Assembly: GCF_028858535.1 (NCBI RefSeq)
Contig: NZ_JAPMOU010000002.1
Coordinates: 186,001-250,000 of the forward strand
Reading direction: 5' to 3'
From: Spartinivicinus poritis
GTDB lineage: Bacteria; Pseudomonadota; Gammaproteobacteria; Pseudomonadales; Zooshikellaceae
Length of the DNA: 64,000 nucleotides
Under the pieces are notes generated by a model, which saw only the letters and a program-made list of their open reading frames with translations, did not search any database and had not been told where the DNA came from. Positions 1 through 8,530 of the stretch are shown one piece after another (position 1 is the stretch's first letter; every line of letters starts with the position of its first letter). A program made the position numbers and the translations under genes.

Positions 1-49
1 CTCAAGCTGCACAATAAGAGACTTCACTAAATTGGATACTGCGCTTAGG

Positions 50-1126
50 CTAGCGCAGTACCATTTCCATTTGGCGAATTAAACTCTCACGGTTAGCACC
101 AGTAAAATTGATATGACCTAGTTTGCGACCCGGTCGCACCGCTTTATTATACCAATGCAATGCAGCATTCGGTGGTAATGATGCCAGTGGCGGCTTGATC
201 GTGCCAATCAGATTCACCATACCTGTCACTCCGTGAGGATCCGTACTACCGAGTGGTAAACCCGCAATAGCGCGTAAATGATTGGTAAACTGGCAGGTCT
301 TACTACCGGACTGGGTCCAGTGGCCACTGTTATGTACCCGTGGTGCTAGCTCATTGACCAATAACTGATCTTTTACCACAAAGCACTCCATCGCCATTAC
401 ACCCACATAGTCCAACGCACGCATAATCCGGCACATGTAATCTTGTGCTGCTAAGCAAAGTTGTTCAGAAATTGCCTCAGCAGGTGCCACAGACTGTTTT
501 AGAATACCCTGCTCATGACGATTTTCGGCCAGCGGATAATGGCGCATCTCTCCATTGGCTCCACGCACTGAGACTTGTGAAATTTCTTTATCAAAAGGAA
601 TCCACTGCTCAACAATGTAGTTTTGTTCTTTGGCCTGCTGGCTGAAGGCATCAACCTCCTGTTGATGCTTTAACACCCATTGATTTTTTCCGTCATAGCC
701 TTCGCGACAGGATTTAACTACCACCGGTAATGGTATTTTGGCTGCAGAGGCTTCGGTTGGCTGACCATATAGGTAGGCTGCGCAGCCAATGCCTAGCTTA
801 TCGAGCAACTGCTTTTCCTGATAACGATGCTGACAGGTAGCAAAGGCTTGTGGGTTCGGGTGCACAGGGCAATATGCTTGCAGGGCACTCAATAGGGAAA
901 CATCAACTTGTTCTTTCTCAACCGTAATCCTGTCAGGCTGTCCCAGCCCATCATAAATGGCACTCACAGGCTCGCTGGGCTGCCAGCGGACAATAGTCCC
1001 AAGCCCCTCGACACAACGACTATCCTCCCCGGCATCGGCAATAAAGCTGAATTTAAGTCCCATCGGTATGCCAGCCAACGCCAACATCCGTGACAACTGA
1101 CCACAACCGACTATTGCAATATGCAT
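50..1126 (-). CDS. purK: N5-carboxyaminoimidazole ribonucleotide synthase PurK
   Basis: ATP-grasp enzyme of de novo purine synthesis. It carboxylates AIR with bicarbonate and ATP to give N5-CAIR, the substrate of the neighbouring PurE. The 358-residue protein begins with the nucleotide-binding loop GCGQLSRMLALAG. It carries the central ATP-grasp segment VEQWIPFDKEISQVSVRG and the family hallmark NELAPRVHNSGHWT at about residues 260-275. Length is normal for the family. The start codon overlaps the purE stop (TAATG), so the two are translationally coupled with purE first. Cytoplasmic housekeeping gene; very sure. Confidence 0.97.
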   Translation of the reverse strand: MHIAIVGCGQLSRMLALAGIPMGLKFSFIADAGEDSRCVEGLGTIVRWQPSEPVSAIYDGLGQPDRITVEKEQVDVSLLSALQAYCPVHPNPQAFATCQHRYQEKQLLDKLGIGCAAYLYGQPTEASAAKIPLPVVVKSCREGYDGKNQWVLKHQQEVDAFSQQAKEQNYIVEQWIPFDKEISQVSVRGANGEMRHYPLAENRHEQGILKQSVAPAEAISEQLCLAAQDYMCRIMRALDYVGVMAMECFVVKDQLLVNELAPRVHNSGHWTQSGSKTCQFTNHLRAIAGLPLGSTDPHGVTGMVNLIGTIKPPLASLPPNAALHWYNKAVRPGRKLGHINFTGANRESLIRQMEMVLR

Positions 1127-1605
1127 TATTCGACCTCGTTAGGTACAGTATCTGTTTGTTGTTGACGCCAGGCCTCGAGGCGTGACTGCAGCTCAGCATC
1201 ACTGGTTGCCAGAATCTGAACTGCCATTAAGCCAGCGTTATAGGCACCTGGTTCACCAATAGCCTGGGTTGACACCGCAACACCTTTTGGCATCTGGACA
1301 ATGGATAATAAGCTGTCGATACCATTTAAAGCCTTACTGGTAACAGGCACAGCGATGACTGGCAAGCAGGTCAGGGCTGCAGTCATACCGGGTAAATGTG
1401 CTGCACCACCCGCGCCAGCAATGATCACGCTATAGTGTTCGGTTGCCTGACTGGCAAACGCATAGAGGCGACTGGGGGTTCGGTGAGCTGACACCACAGC
1501 GGTGTCGTAGTTAATATCAAATGCATTCAACAGAGTTGTTGCATGTTGCATTACGGGCCAGTCCGATTGCGAGCCCATGATAATGGCGACTTTTTTCTGT
1601 TTCAT
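1126..1605 (-). CDS. purE: N5-CAIR mutase PurE
   Basis: Class I PurE, which converts N5-CAIR to CAIR in purine synthesis. The 159-residue protein shows the family motifs in order: [10 protein letters not shown] near the N-terminus, SAHRTPSR at about residue 41, and [11 protein letters not shown] at about residue 64 in the active-site loop. It is the first gene of the purE-purK pair and starts 5 bases after the stop of the SbtA-like gene, so all may be read from one transcript running from the transporter. Very sure of the function. Confidence 0.97.
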   Translation of the reverse strand: MKQKKVAIIMGSQSDWPVMQHATTLLNAFDINYDTAVVSAHRTPSRLYAFASQATEHYSVIIAGAGGAAHLPGMTAALTCLPVIAVPVTSKALNGIDSLLSIVQMPKGVAVSTQAIGEPGAYNAGLMAVQILATSDAELQSRLEAWRQQQTDTVPNEVE

Positions 1606-1610
1606 TCAGC

Positions 1611-2570
1611 TTATCCTGTGATCCATTGGGTAATGACCATAAAAGTGGGAATGCCGATTAGCACATTGAATGGAAAGGTAATCCCAAGCGACGCACTGAT
1701 CGATAAACTCTGGTTTGCCTGTGGCAGCGCCACGTGCATCGCAGCAGGTACGGCAATGTATGAGGCACTAGCACCTAACACCGCTAACAAAACCGTACCA
1801 CCGGTCGACAAGCCAATAGCTAACCCCAGTAGACAGCCAAGCACCCCGCCAACCAGTGGCATTGCCACACCGAAGGCCAACATAAAATTGCCAAGGCGCT
1901 TAATTTCGCCGAGTCGGCTAGCAGCGGTCATCCCCATTTGCAATAGAAACAGGGCTAGCACACCGTTAAACAGCTCAAAGAAGAAAGGGGTTACTCGCTC
2001 AACTCGCTCTCCGGCCATAAAGCCAATCAGTAAACCACCCACCATTAGTAGCATGCCTTGGTTAAACAGCATCTCGTGCAACAGCACCCGAGTGCTTGGT
2101 GATTCGCTGTCATTGGCACCGCCAGCTGCTGATTTTTTGTGTCTTGCGAGGACAATCCCCACCGCGATCGCGGGCATTTCCAGCAGCACTACAAACAAGG
2201 GTAAGTAGGGTTCATAAGCAACGTTCTGTGCTTCCAAAAAGGCGACAGCCACGGCGTAAGTACCAACACTGACTGAACCATAGTGGGCAGCAATCGAGGC
2301 GGCGTCATAACGCTTGAGTTCACCAATGTAATAGAGTATCGGGAAGGCAATCAGGGGTAGTAATAAGCCAAAGAGAATCACACTAATCGACTGACTGACC
2401 AATTGCCATGATGCATGCTCTGCCAAGGCAACACCGCCTTTCAGGCCAATTGCAATCATCAGAAACAGAATCAGTGATTGATATAGCCCTTTAGGGAACT
2501 GGATATTTGACCGAACCAGTGTGGCAAATACACCGAGGATAAAAAATGCGATGCCGACATCAAGTTGCAT
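1611..2570 (-). CDS. SbtA-like sodium-dependent bicarbonate transporter
   Basis: Integral membrane protein of 319 residues with about ten hydrophobic segments, starting MQLDVGIAFFILGVFA. The pattern (QFPKGLYQSLILFLMIAIGLKGG near residue 30, and a second half-repeat from about residue 170) matches the SbtA/DUF897 family, whose cyanobacterial members import bicarbonate with sodium. It is shorter than cyanobacterial SbtA, as usual for proteobacterial homologues. It lies between purE and a small membrane gene and faces a CbbR-like regulator. PurK uses bicarbonate directly, so the pairing makes metabolic sense; that link is inference. No PII-like SbtB partner was seen nearby. Confidence 0.85.
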   Translation of the reverse strand: MQLDVGIAFFILGVFATLVRSNIQFPKGLYQSLILFLMIAIGLKGGVALAEHASWQLVSQSISVILFGLLLPLIAFPILYYIGELKRYDAASIAAHYGSVSVGTYAVAVAFLEAQNVAYEPYLPLFVVLLEMPAIAVGIVLARHKKSAAGGANDSESPSTRVLLHEMLFNQGMLLMVGGLLIGFMAGERVERVTPFFFELFNGVLALFLLQMGMTAASRLGEIKRLGNFMLAFGVAMPLVGGVLGCLLGLAIGLSTGGTVLLAVLGASASYIAVPAAMHVALPQANQSLSISASLGITFPFNVLIGIPTFMVITQWITG

Positions 2571-2573
2571 GGT

Positions 2574-2819
2574 TTATCTCACCTGTTGAGCTGCGGTTGG
2601 AATACTTGATTGTCGTGCGCTTGTAGCAGCAATGGGTAGCAGTACAGACTGATGACTCCTATGTCTGCGATGCTTAGTCAGAAAACTCAGCGTGACAATC
2701 GTCAGGCCCAGTCCGATCAGGCTGATACCAGTAGCCGCTTGGCCTGTAATAGCCACACCAAGTACTAACAGTGCGATGCCTACAACCAAACTAAAACGGT
2801 ATTGCTTACTTGTCATCAC
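2574..2819 (-). CDS. small two-TM membrane protein
   Basis: 81-residue protein not recognised as a named family. Two hydrophobic segments (about residues 8-28 and 31-47) are followed by a basic stretch (KHRRHRSH) and a polar tail, giving a likely hairpin in the inner membrane. It ends 3 bases before the SbtA-like start, so it is probably cotranscribed as the first gene of that unit. It is not the GlnB-like SbtB regulator, which is soluble and larger. It is probably real because of its position and composition; its role is unknown. Confidence 0.6.
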   Translation of the reverse strand: MMTSKQYRFSLVVGIALLVLGVAITGQAATGISLIGLGLTIVTLSFLTKHRRHRSHQSVLLPIAATSARQSSIPTAAQQVR

Positions 2820-2904
2820 TATACCCCCACAGATAGTTGATTAAATTCACTCAGTTGTGTTGATGATTGGGCTAATTATGACGCAGTTGATTTATAGGTA
2901 AAAA

Positions 2905-2944
2905 TAGATATTATCTAATTTAAATATAGATTTTTATCTATATA
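2905..2944. promoter_or_regulatory. paired AT-rich palindromes between divergent SbtA unit and LysR gene
   Basis: The 187-bp divergent gap holds a perfect palindrome TAGATA-T-TATCTA at 2905-2917 and a second one, ATATAGA-N6-TCTATAT, ending at 2944. They share the core AGAT/ATCT and sit about one helical turn or two apart. This is typical of LysR-type operators that control a divergent target and the regulator itself. The symmetry is read directly; the operator role is inference. Confidence 0.45.
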
Positions 2945-3006
2945 ATTCAGCCTAACATACCATTCTGCTGCCATCATTATGCGCACAACGCTATTGGGGA
3001 AGTGCT

Positions 3007-3942
3007 ATGAAATCGCGCCTTCACGTCCACGTGGGCACTTTACGACAATTAGAAATTCTGTTGGCTGTGCACGATCATGGCGGCATTAGTGATGCAGCTA
3101 AGGCACTTTATCTGACTCAGCCGACGGTTTCGATGCAGATGAAAAAGCTGTCGGAGGCCATTGGAGTGCCGCTCTATAATATTTCGCATCGGAAAGTGGT
3201 GTTCACTGATGAAGGACTCGCCCTGGTTAAGACGGCTGTTGAAGTACTGGATAGTTTTGCACGGTTAGATATGTCGTTGAGCAATATGCGCGAGCTTAAA
3301 TCTGGCACGTTGCGCCTATCAGTTGTTAATACTTCCCAGTATTTTATTCCCCACTTACTAGGTCCTTTTTGCGAGCATTACCCAGGGGTAGAAATACAAC
3401 TCAAAGTGGGTAATCGAGAGCAAACGATGGAGCGTCTCAAGCGGGGGGTTGACGATTTCTACGTGTTTAGTCACCCACCTCAGGATACTGATACTGAAAG
3501 CATCGAGTTTTTAGATAATCCGTTGGTTGCGATTGCTTATGAGGGCCACCCTTTAGCGAACAAGAAGCATTTAACCCTAAAAGATTTCCGCGACGAGGCA
3601 TTTTTAATTCGCGAACAGGGGTCGGGGACTCGTCATGCCGTCGAAGCATTTTTACGAAAGCATAATATGCAGCTGAACATTAAAATGACGATTGAAAGTA
3701 ATGAAGCAATAAAACACTTGGTTATGTCGAAACTAGGTATTTCGATACTTTCTGCTCATACACTAACCTACGGTGGGCAATCAGGTTTAATAAAGCTACC
3801 AGTGCATGAATTACCCATTGACTCTCACTGGTTTTTTGTTTGGTCTAAATCGAAACGTCAAACGCTGATTGCCCAAAAGTTTCTTCAGTATGTAGAAAAA
3901 GAAGGTAGGAATATATTACACACTGAACTTTCTAGAAACTAA
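3007..3942 (+). CDS. LysR-family regulator, CbbR-like
   Basis: 311-residue LysR-type transcription factor. The winged helix-turn-helix covers residues ~8-65 (LRQLEILLAVHDHGGISDAA, then LTQPTVSMQMKKL), followed by a periplasmic-binding-like effector domain from about residue 92. The LTQPTVSMQ-K-L recognition helix is close to CbbR/CysB-type regulators of carbon fixation genes. It is divergent from the SbtA-like transporter, so sensing of inorganic carbon or a metabolite is plausible but inferred. No RuBisCO genes are in the window. Family call is sure; the CbbR name is not. Confidence 0.9.
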   Translation: MKSRLHVHVGTLRQLEILLAVHDHGGISDAAKALYLTQPTVSMQMKKLSEAIGVPLYNISHRKVVFTDEGLALVKTAVEVLDSFARLDMSLSNMRELKSGTLRLSVVNTSQYFIPHLLGPFCEHYPGVEIQLKVGNREQTMERLKRGVDDFYVFSHPPQDTDTESIEFLDNPLVAIAYEGHPLANKKHLTLKDFRDEAFLIREQGSGTRHAVEAFLRKHNMQLNIKMTIESNEAIKHLVMSKLGISILSAHTLTYGGQSGLIKLPVHELPIDSHWFFVWSKSKRQTLIAQKFLQYVEKEGRNILHTELSRN

Positions 3943-4148
3943 CTAATAGTCAATCTTTTCCTCCAATGGGCTAACATTAATTAGTTAGCAGCATATTATT
4001 AGTAGTAGTACCTTGCTATTTTTTAGCGTTAGTGAAATTGAAAAATATTTATTGCAGCCATTAACGTTAGTAAGACCTTAGTCATTTTTTATCTGGGAAT
4101 TGGCGGTTTTGTCGTCAGTTTGAATCACAAACACGTTGTGCCCCGTCA

Positions 4149-5051
4149 ATGCCAAACACGCTTAACTATAAACATTTGTATTATTTTTGGGTGATTGCTC
4201 GTGAGGGTTCCCTGGCTAGCGCTAGCAAGACGCTTAATCTCGCTCCCCAAACCTTGAGTGGTCAATTGGCAACCTTGGAAGAGTCACTAGGAGGGTTACT
4301 GTTTAATCGACAAGGCCGGCAACTAACGCTGACCTATTTGGGTAAAGCAGTCTTACGTTATGCCGACCAAATGTTTCAGGTAGCAGAAGAGCTTAAACAA
4401 GTCGCTGCAATGGTTACCAGTCGGCGCTCAATTCAGCTTTCGGTAGGGATATGCACCTCTATTCATAAGCTGGTGGCTTATCAACTACTGAAGCCTGCCC
4501 TATCGCTTGACCAAGAAGTAGCCCTGACGTGTAAGAGTGGCTCGCTGGACTATTTGATGCAACAACTTGAAAGTCATCATCTTGATGTTGTGCTAGGAGA
4601 TCAATTACCGCCAGCTAAATCAGACAGGTTAATGCACTGGTATGAGCTAGGTCAGTCAACCATCAGTATCTTTGCTGCGTCAGTACTGGCTGAAACGTTA
4701 CGCGATAACTTCCCTTTTAGCCTGGATAAACAACCCATTTTAGCGGCAACCTTTAACTCCCCTTATTTTCAACAGTTGATGCAATGGCTCGGACAGCAAG
4801 GGGTTACCCCCATCATTCGAGCCGAGGTGGATGATAGTGCGTTAATTAAAGTATTTGGTGCCCACGGCTTGGGCGCTTTTGCTGCCCCAACGGTGATTAC
4901 TGATGAAGTTTGTCGGCAATACCAAGTTGAACTGGTGGCTAATATCGACGCAATCCAAGAAAAATTATTCGCCATTACCCGCAACCGATTTTCCAGCCAC
5001 CCAGCAGTAGAAGCCATTTGCAAGCAATACATCGAAAAAACCGAACAATAA
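4149..5051 (+). CDS. LysR-family regulator, NhaR-like
   Basis: 300-residue LysR regulator starting MPNTLNYKHLYYFWVIAREG. The N-terminal HTH (LASASKTLNLAPQTLSGQLATLEESLG) has the NhaR signature: the NYKHLYYFW opening and LAPQTLSGQ in the recognition helix. NhaR proteins activate sodium/proton antiporter genes in response to sodium. A Ca/Na antiporter lies 2 kb downstream but on the other strand with other genes between, so a regulatory link is only a guess. Preceded by a 200-bp gap. Confidence 0.85.
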   Translation: MPNTLNYKHLYYFWVIAREGSLASASKTLNLAPQTLSGQLATLEESLGGLLFNRQGRQLTLTYLGKAVLRYADQMFQVAEELKQVAAMVTSRRSIQLSVGICTSIHKLVAYQLLKPALSLDQEVALTCKSGSLDYLMQQLESHHLDVVLGDQLPPAKSDRLMHWYELGQSTISIFAASVLAETLRDNFPFSLDKQPILAATFNSPYFQQLMQWLGQQGVTPIIRAEVDDSALIKVFGAHGLGAFAAPTVITDEVCRQYQVELVANIDAIQEKLFAITRNRFSSHPAVEAICKQYIEKTEQ

Positions 5052-5129
5052 AGACGACTTAATCTGCTTTTCTCGATCCTAATACTGAACCAAACTCAAC
5101 TTAAGCATCATCAATAGGAGGATCGAGTA

Positions 5130-5486
5130 ATGAAAACGATACATAAATATCCATTGCAAGAAGGTATTAACACCCTAAGCCTGAAGCAAGGTTTTCGCAT
5201 TGTCCGATCAGAATACCTGTTAATTGAAAAAGCCGTTTATTTATGGATTGAAGAGCCGTTAGCTGTTGCGACGCCTGAATGTAGCTGCCAGTTTAAAGTC
5301 GTCAAAACTGGGGAGCCTATCCCTGAACTTTATGAATACCTTGATACGGCATTAGATACCTTAGGGCCAGAAGCGTATCATGTTTACAAACTCCCGGCTC
5401 AAGAAAAACAATATCAACTAAGTGAAGTGTTTCAACCACCTCGAAAAATCAATCAGGCTGCATTAGCCTTGTTACGGCAGTATTAA
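5130..5486 (+). CDS. small conserved protein, DUF7352-like
   Basis: 118-residue soluble protein beginning MKTIHKYPLQEGINTL. The layout (MKTIxKYPL start, an xLWIEEP strand, FKVVKTGEPIP, then EAYHVYKL) resembles the DUF7352 family of small beta-rich proteins of unknown function, often found in phages and plasmids. This is pattern memory and not a search result. A strong ribosome site (AGGAGG, 13 bases before ATG) supports expression. It follows the NhaR-like gene by 78 bp and may share its transcript. Confidence 0.7.
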   Translation: MKTIHKYPLQEGINTLSLKQGFRIVRSEYLLIEKAVYLWIEEPLAVATPECSCQFKVVKTGEPIPELYEYLDTALDTLGPEAYHVYKLPAQEKQYQLSEVFQPPRKINQAALALLRQY

Positions 5487-5565
5487 TTGCTTTTTACTTA
5501 ATAAATAGGTCATCAGGCAGTTAACGAATAGTGTACTTTTTAGACGAGGTCACCAAGCGATGAAG

Positions 5566-5598
5566 CCCCAGGCGTTTAGGTCAACTAAATGACTGGGG
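5566..5598. repeat. CCCCAG/CTGGGG hairpin, possible IS605-type right-end remnant
   Basis: CCCCAG (5566-5571) pairs with CTGGGG (5593-5598), with an inner TTTAG/CTAAA stem. The GAAGCCCCAGGCGTTTAG lead-in resembles the conserved subterminal hairpin at the right end of IS200/IS605-type elements, where TnpB guide RNAs arise. No tnpB or tnpA remains next to it, so this may be a relic or a coincidence. Confidence 0.25.
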
Positions 5599-5674
5599 TG
5601 AAAGCAGTTGAATGTTCCCTCATAAGCTGCATTCACACCATCGATGGTATTCAACGGTGGTAACAAGGCCGGGG

Positions 5675-5700
5675 CATAAAAATCATTCGCAAAGAGTATA
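5675..5700 (-). repeat. solo end of TATACCC repeat family
   Basis: Read on the minus strand, this matches the repeat ends found at 26345-26690 and 60841-60867 (consensus TATACCCTTCGCGAATGATT and a following TTTA). Only one end is present here, so it is a solo copy or a decayed element. Confidence 0.55.
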
Positions 5701-5886
5701 CAACGGTTGTCTTGGTCTTATTACTCAGCACCATTATTTTTGTTTGTCATTCAAGGTTTTTTTAAACAAAAAATAGTTTAGGTCGTTTTGCAGGATGCTT
5801 TTTAGTGGTGGGTTACGGTAGCTGTTTACTATGGTTATACCAAGCACATCAATCAGTATGAAAAAGCAAATTAAGAGGTCTTAGCT

Positions 5887-6840
5887 ATGAAGATCAGTAA
5901 AATATTAATACCGTTAGCGCCTAGTCAAGTGCTAAATGAGCAGTTTCACCAAATATTACTAGTAGCGAACCAAAATAGTGCTTCTGTGACTTTATTTTCA
6001 GTTGTGGAAGATATAACCGCTACCCGAATGGCTAAATATGTACCGTTAGAGCTAGCCAAAGAATTAATGGATGGTATTTTAGAAAAACAAGAGCAACAAC
6101 TATTATCCTATGTGGCTAACTTAGAAACGCGTTATCCCAAAATTAACTTCGATGCTAAAGTAAAATCAGGTACTGCCTTTCTAGAAATTATCCTCTTCTC
6201 GGTTAAGTATCAGTATGACTTAATTGCCATTGATGCTAATCGTGGACATAAACAATATGCTGCCCAGTCTGGCAGCACAACCAGACATTTAATGCGTAAA
6301 TCACCAGTACCGGTTTGGACAACTGCACGAAATGCTGAGCCACAAGCAAGGCATATAGTAGCTGCGGTTGATTTAGCTGCCCCAACCCCTGAAGGCACTG
6401 AATTGAATAGCCTAGTGCTAAGTTTTGCTGCCTTTCTTGCGCGTTCACTCGATGCAAAGCTGCATATTTTTCATGCTTGGCAACTGCCCGGTGAATCTTA
6501 TTTTCGCAGTTGGGGGCGGTTTCAAGAAAATGACATCCACAAATATGCGGATATTGAGTTAAAAGACAGAGAAGCAGCAATGCAAACACTGATCAATCGA
6601 CTGGCCGTTCAAGATTTATCACCAGAAATAGCATTAGTTGAAGGTGAACCTGAAACCCAACTGCCTGCTTATATAACAAATAATGCAATTGATTTATTAG
6701 TCATGGGTACGCTATGCCGTACGGGTATAGCCGGCTTTATAATCGGCAATAGAGCTGAAAGTATTCTGGATTCACTCACCTGTCCCGTCATTACTTTGAA
6801 ACCAAAAACATTCAACTCTCCTGTTATGCAGACAAAGTAA
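5887..6840 (+). CDS. tandem-domain universal stress protein (UspE-like)
   Basis: 317-residue cytoplasmic protein with two Usp folds, residues ~1-145 and ~155-310. The second domain ends with the ATP-binding signature: GTLCRTGIAGFIIGN matches G-x2-G-x9-G in the UspE form. The first domain's motif is degenerate, as usual in tandem proteins. Tandem Usp proteins buffer stress and redox change in proteobacteria. It is followed 40 bp later by a PsiE-like gene with its own ribosome site, probably cotranscribed. Another Usp lies at 21594-22022 in the hydrogenase locus. Confidence 0.9.
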   Translation: MKISKILIPLAPSQVLNEQFHQILLVANQNSASVTLFSVVEDITATRMAKYVPLELAKELMDGILEKQEQQLLSYVANLETRYPKINFDAKVKSGTAFLEIILFSVKYQYDLIAIDANRGHKQYAAQSGSTTRHLMRKSPVPVWTTARNAEPQARHIVAAVDLAAPTPEGTELNSLVLSFAAFLARSLDAKLHIFHAWQLPGESYFRSWGRFQENDIHKYADIELKDREAAMQTLINRLAVQDLSPEIALVEGEPETQLPAYITNNAIDLLVMGTLCRTGIAGFIIGNRAESILDSLTCPVITLKPKTFNSPVMQTK

Positions 6841-6880
6841 AGAGACCATTGTAGAGTATTGTATTATTTGGAGGCAGGTA

Positions 6881-7381
6881 GTGAAGAATGAGGCTAACGA
6901 AAAGCTGATTGAGAAACTGTACTTTGTTATTCATTGGTCTGTTAGGTTACTAGCCATATTAATGGTGTTCGTCATTGTGATGGGTGTTATTGATGTAGGC
7001 TGGACGCTATATCAGAAGTTAGTAACACCACCGCTTTATATACTGACGATATCAGATATGCTGGCGACATTTGGCGCATTTCTCGCCGTTCTGATTGCGA
7101 TCGAAATATTTATTAATATTACTATTTACCTAAGGGAAGATGTTATTCATGTTAAAATCGTCATGGCAACTGCACTAATGGCGATTGCTCGAAAAGTGAT
7201 TATTATGGATCATGAATCATCCGACCCCTATTATATTTTGGCAGTGGGCGTGGTTGTTTTGGCAATGAGCATAGGGTACTGGTTAATCCATACACTACCG
7301 AGAAAAAATCACCTGGAGGAAAATGCTTTACACTCGGGCGGTGAAGTCGAATCCCCAGCGCATCAAACCGAAAAACACTAG
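6881..7381 (+). CDS. PsiE-like four-TM membrane protein
   Basis: 166-residue integral membrane protein with four hydrophobic segments (about 17-37, 59-83, 90-110 and 121-142). The motif EIFINITIYLREDVIHVKIVMATALMAIARK (given here only as a family marker in pieces: EIFINITIYLRED, ATALMAIARKVI) fits the phosphate-starvation-inducible PsiE family, whose biochemical role is unknown. Start is GTG at 6881, supported by GGAGG seven bases upstream. Its last 54 bases overlap, tail to tail, the 3' end of the antiporter gene on the opposite strand. Confidence 0.85.
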   Translation: MKNEANEKLIEKLYFVIHWSVRLLAILMVFVIVMGVIDVGWTLYQKLVTPPLYILTISDMLATFGAFLAVLIAIEIFINITIYLREDVIHVKIVMATALMAIARKVIIMDHESSDPYYILAVGVVVLAMSIGYWLIHTLPRKNHLEENALHSGGEVESPAHQTEKH

Positions 7382-8296
7382 TAAAGCACCTTCTAAACGG
7401 GATATGCGCCAGCCAGTGCGCATAAAGAATACAGTCACAAGCACCATGGCTGTAACGGCTAATAGTGAAATACGTGCCATTGGATCGGTTGTGACGGGTT
7501 GTAACATCCCCGCTAAACCCAGCACGCCAAGCAGATTGAACAGGTCACTGCCAATAATGTTGCCTGCACTGAGTGAATAATGCCCTTTGATAACCCCAGT
7601 CAGGCTAGTAGCAATTTCCGGTGCAGAGGTGCCGGCTGCTACAATGGTGACAGCAATGACCCATTCGCTAACACCAAAATCAGCCGCAATGGAAGCAGCT
7701 GCATCCACCATTAAATGAGAGCTAGCCAGAATCAATATCAACCCTCCTCCCAGCATCAAGCATTGTTTAAAAAGAGGATGATTAGCAACTGACAACACCG
7801 CCTCTGATGATAAGGAGTCATCACGCTGATACAACAAATAAATGATATAGAGAACCAACCCGGTAAACATTATAGCCCCTTCAAGGCGCCCCAAGTGTAG
7901 ATCAAGCCCCACGACAATGGTCAGAAATACCGTTGCGGCGAATAACACCATGCCATCCCGCCACACCAGTTTGCTACTGGTAGGAATGGCTTTAACCAGT
8001 GCACAACCGCCCAAAATAAAACCCAAATTAAAAATATTGGAGCCAACAATATTGCCCACGGAAATATTGCCATGGCCTTTCAGACCAGCAATCAGGGTCA
8101 CAGCAAATTCTGGTGCAGAAGTGCCCATAGCCACTACAGTTAAACCAATCACCAGCTCTGATAGACCCAGTAACTTTGCTAATTGTGAGGCAGAAACCAC
8201 CACCCATTGTGCACCTTTGGCAATCAACAACATGGTTACCAACACAATTAACGCATTGAGCCAGATAGGAGTATTACTAAGGAGATTACCAGTCAT
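7328..8296 (-). CDS. K+/Na+-type calcium/sodium antiporter (YrbG family)
   Basis: 322-residue inner-membrane exchanger of the CaCA superfamily with about ten TM segments in two inverted halves. Each half carries the alpha-repeat ion site: MGTSAPEFAVTL at about residue 57 and AGTSAPEIATSL at about residue 220, followed by GNIVGSNIFNLG and GNIIGSDLFNLLG. These residues bind cations in the family. It overlaps the 3' end of the PsiE-like gene by 54 bases on the opposite strand, so transcripts are convergent and could interfere. A 234-bp gap separates it from the divergent heme oxygenase. Confidence 0.93.
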   Translation of the reverse strand: MTGNLLSNTPIWLNALIVLVTMLLIAKGAQWVVVSASQLAKLLGLSELVIGLTVVAMGTSAPEFAVTLIAGLKGHGNISVGNIVGSNIFNLGFILGGCALVKAIPTSSKLVWRDGMVLFAATVFLTIVVGLDLHLGRLEGAIMFTGLVLYIIYLLYQRDDSLSSEAVLSVANHPLFKQCLMLGGGLILILASSHLMVDAAASIAADFGVSEWVIAVTIVAAGTSAPEIATSLTGVIKGHYSLSAGNIIGSDLFNLLGVLGLAGMLQPVTTDPMARISLLAVTAMVLVTVFFMRTGWRISRLEGALLVFFGLMRWGFDFTARV

Positions 8297-8530
8297 AAGG
8301 TTATTTTCTTATCAATGAAACGACATAGGTTGTTTACTATTAGTTATTTGTAATTACCATTCTTGTGTGTGGTACGCTCCAGAAAATCATTGTGCTAAAC
8401 AAAGCCAGCTTTGAACATAGTCCACTAAACAACATGAAACGTTATAAATAATTAATAAAACGGACACTAAACGGCACTGCAAACAGGATAGCTTCTATAT
8501 GAAGTAGAAGGATAAGGGAGATTAAGTTAA

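Larger units (their letters stand above)
5487..5886. other. 400-bp gap with hairpin and repeat end; possible gene remnant
   Basis: No intact gene seen. The gap holds a strong hairpin (5566-5598), a palindrome ACCATCGATGGT near 5637-5648, and one end of the TATACCC repeat family (5675-5700). From about 5700 to 5875 short hydrophobic reading frames are broken by several stops in every frame, as would be left by a decayed small membrane protein. The remnant idea is weak. Confidence 0.4.

Noticed and set aside
445-1093. Plus-strand frames within purK
   Set aside because: Shadows of the real purK frame without ribosome sites or protein-like composition.
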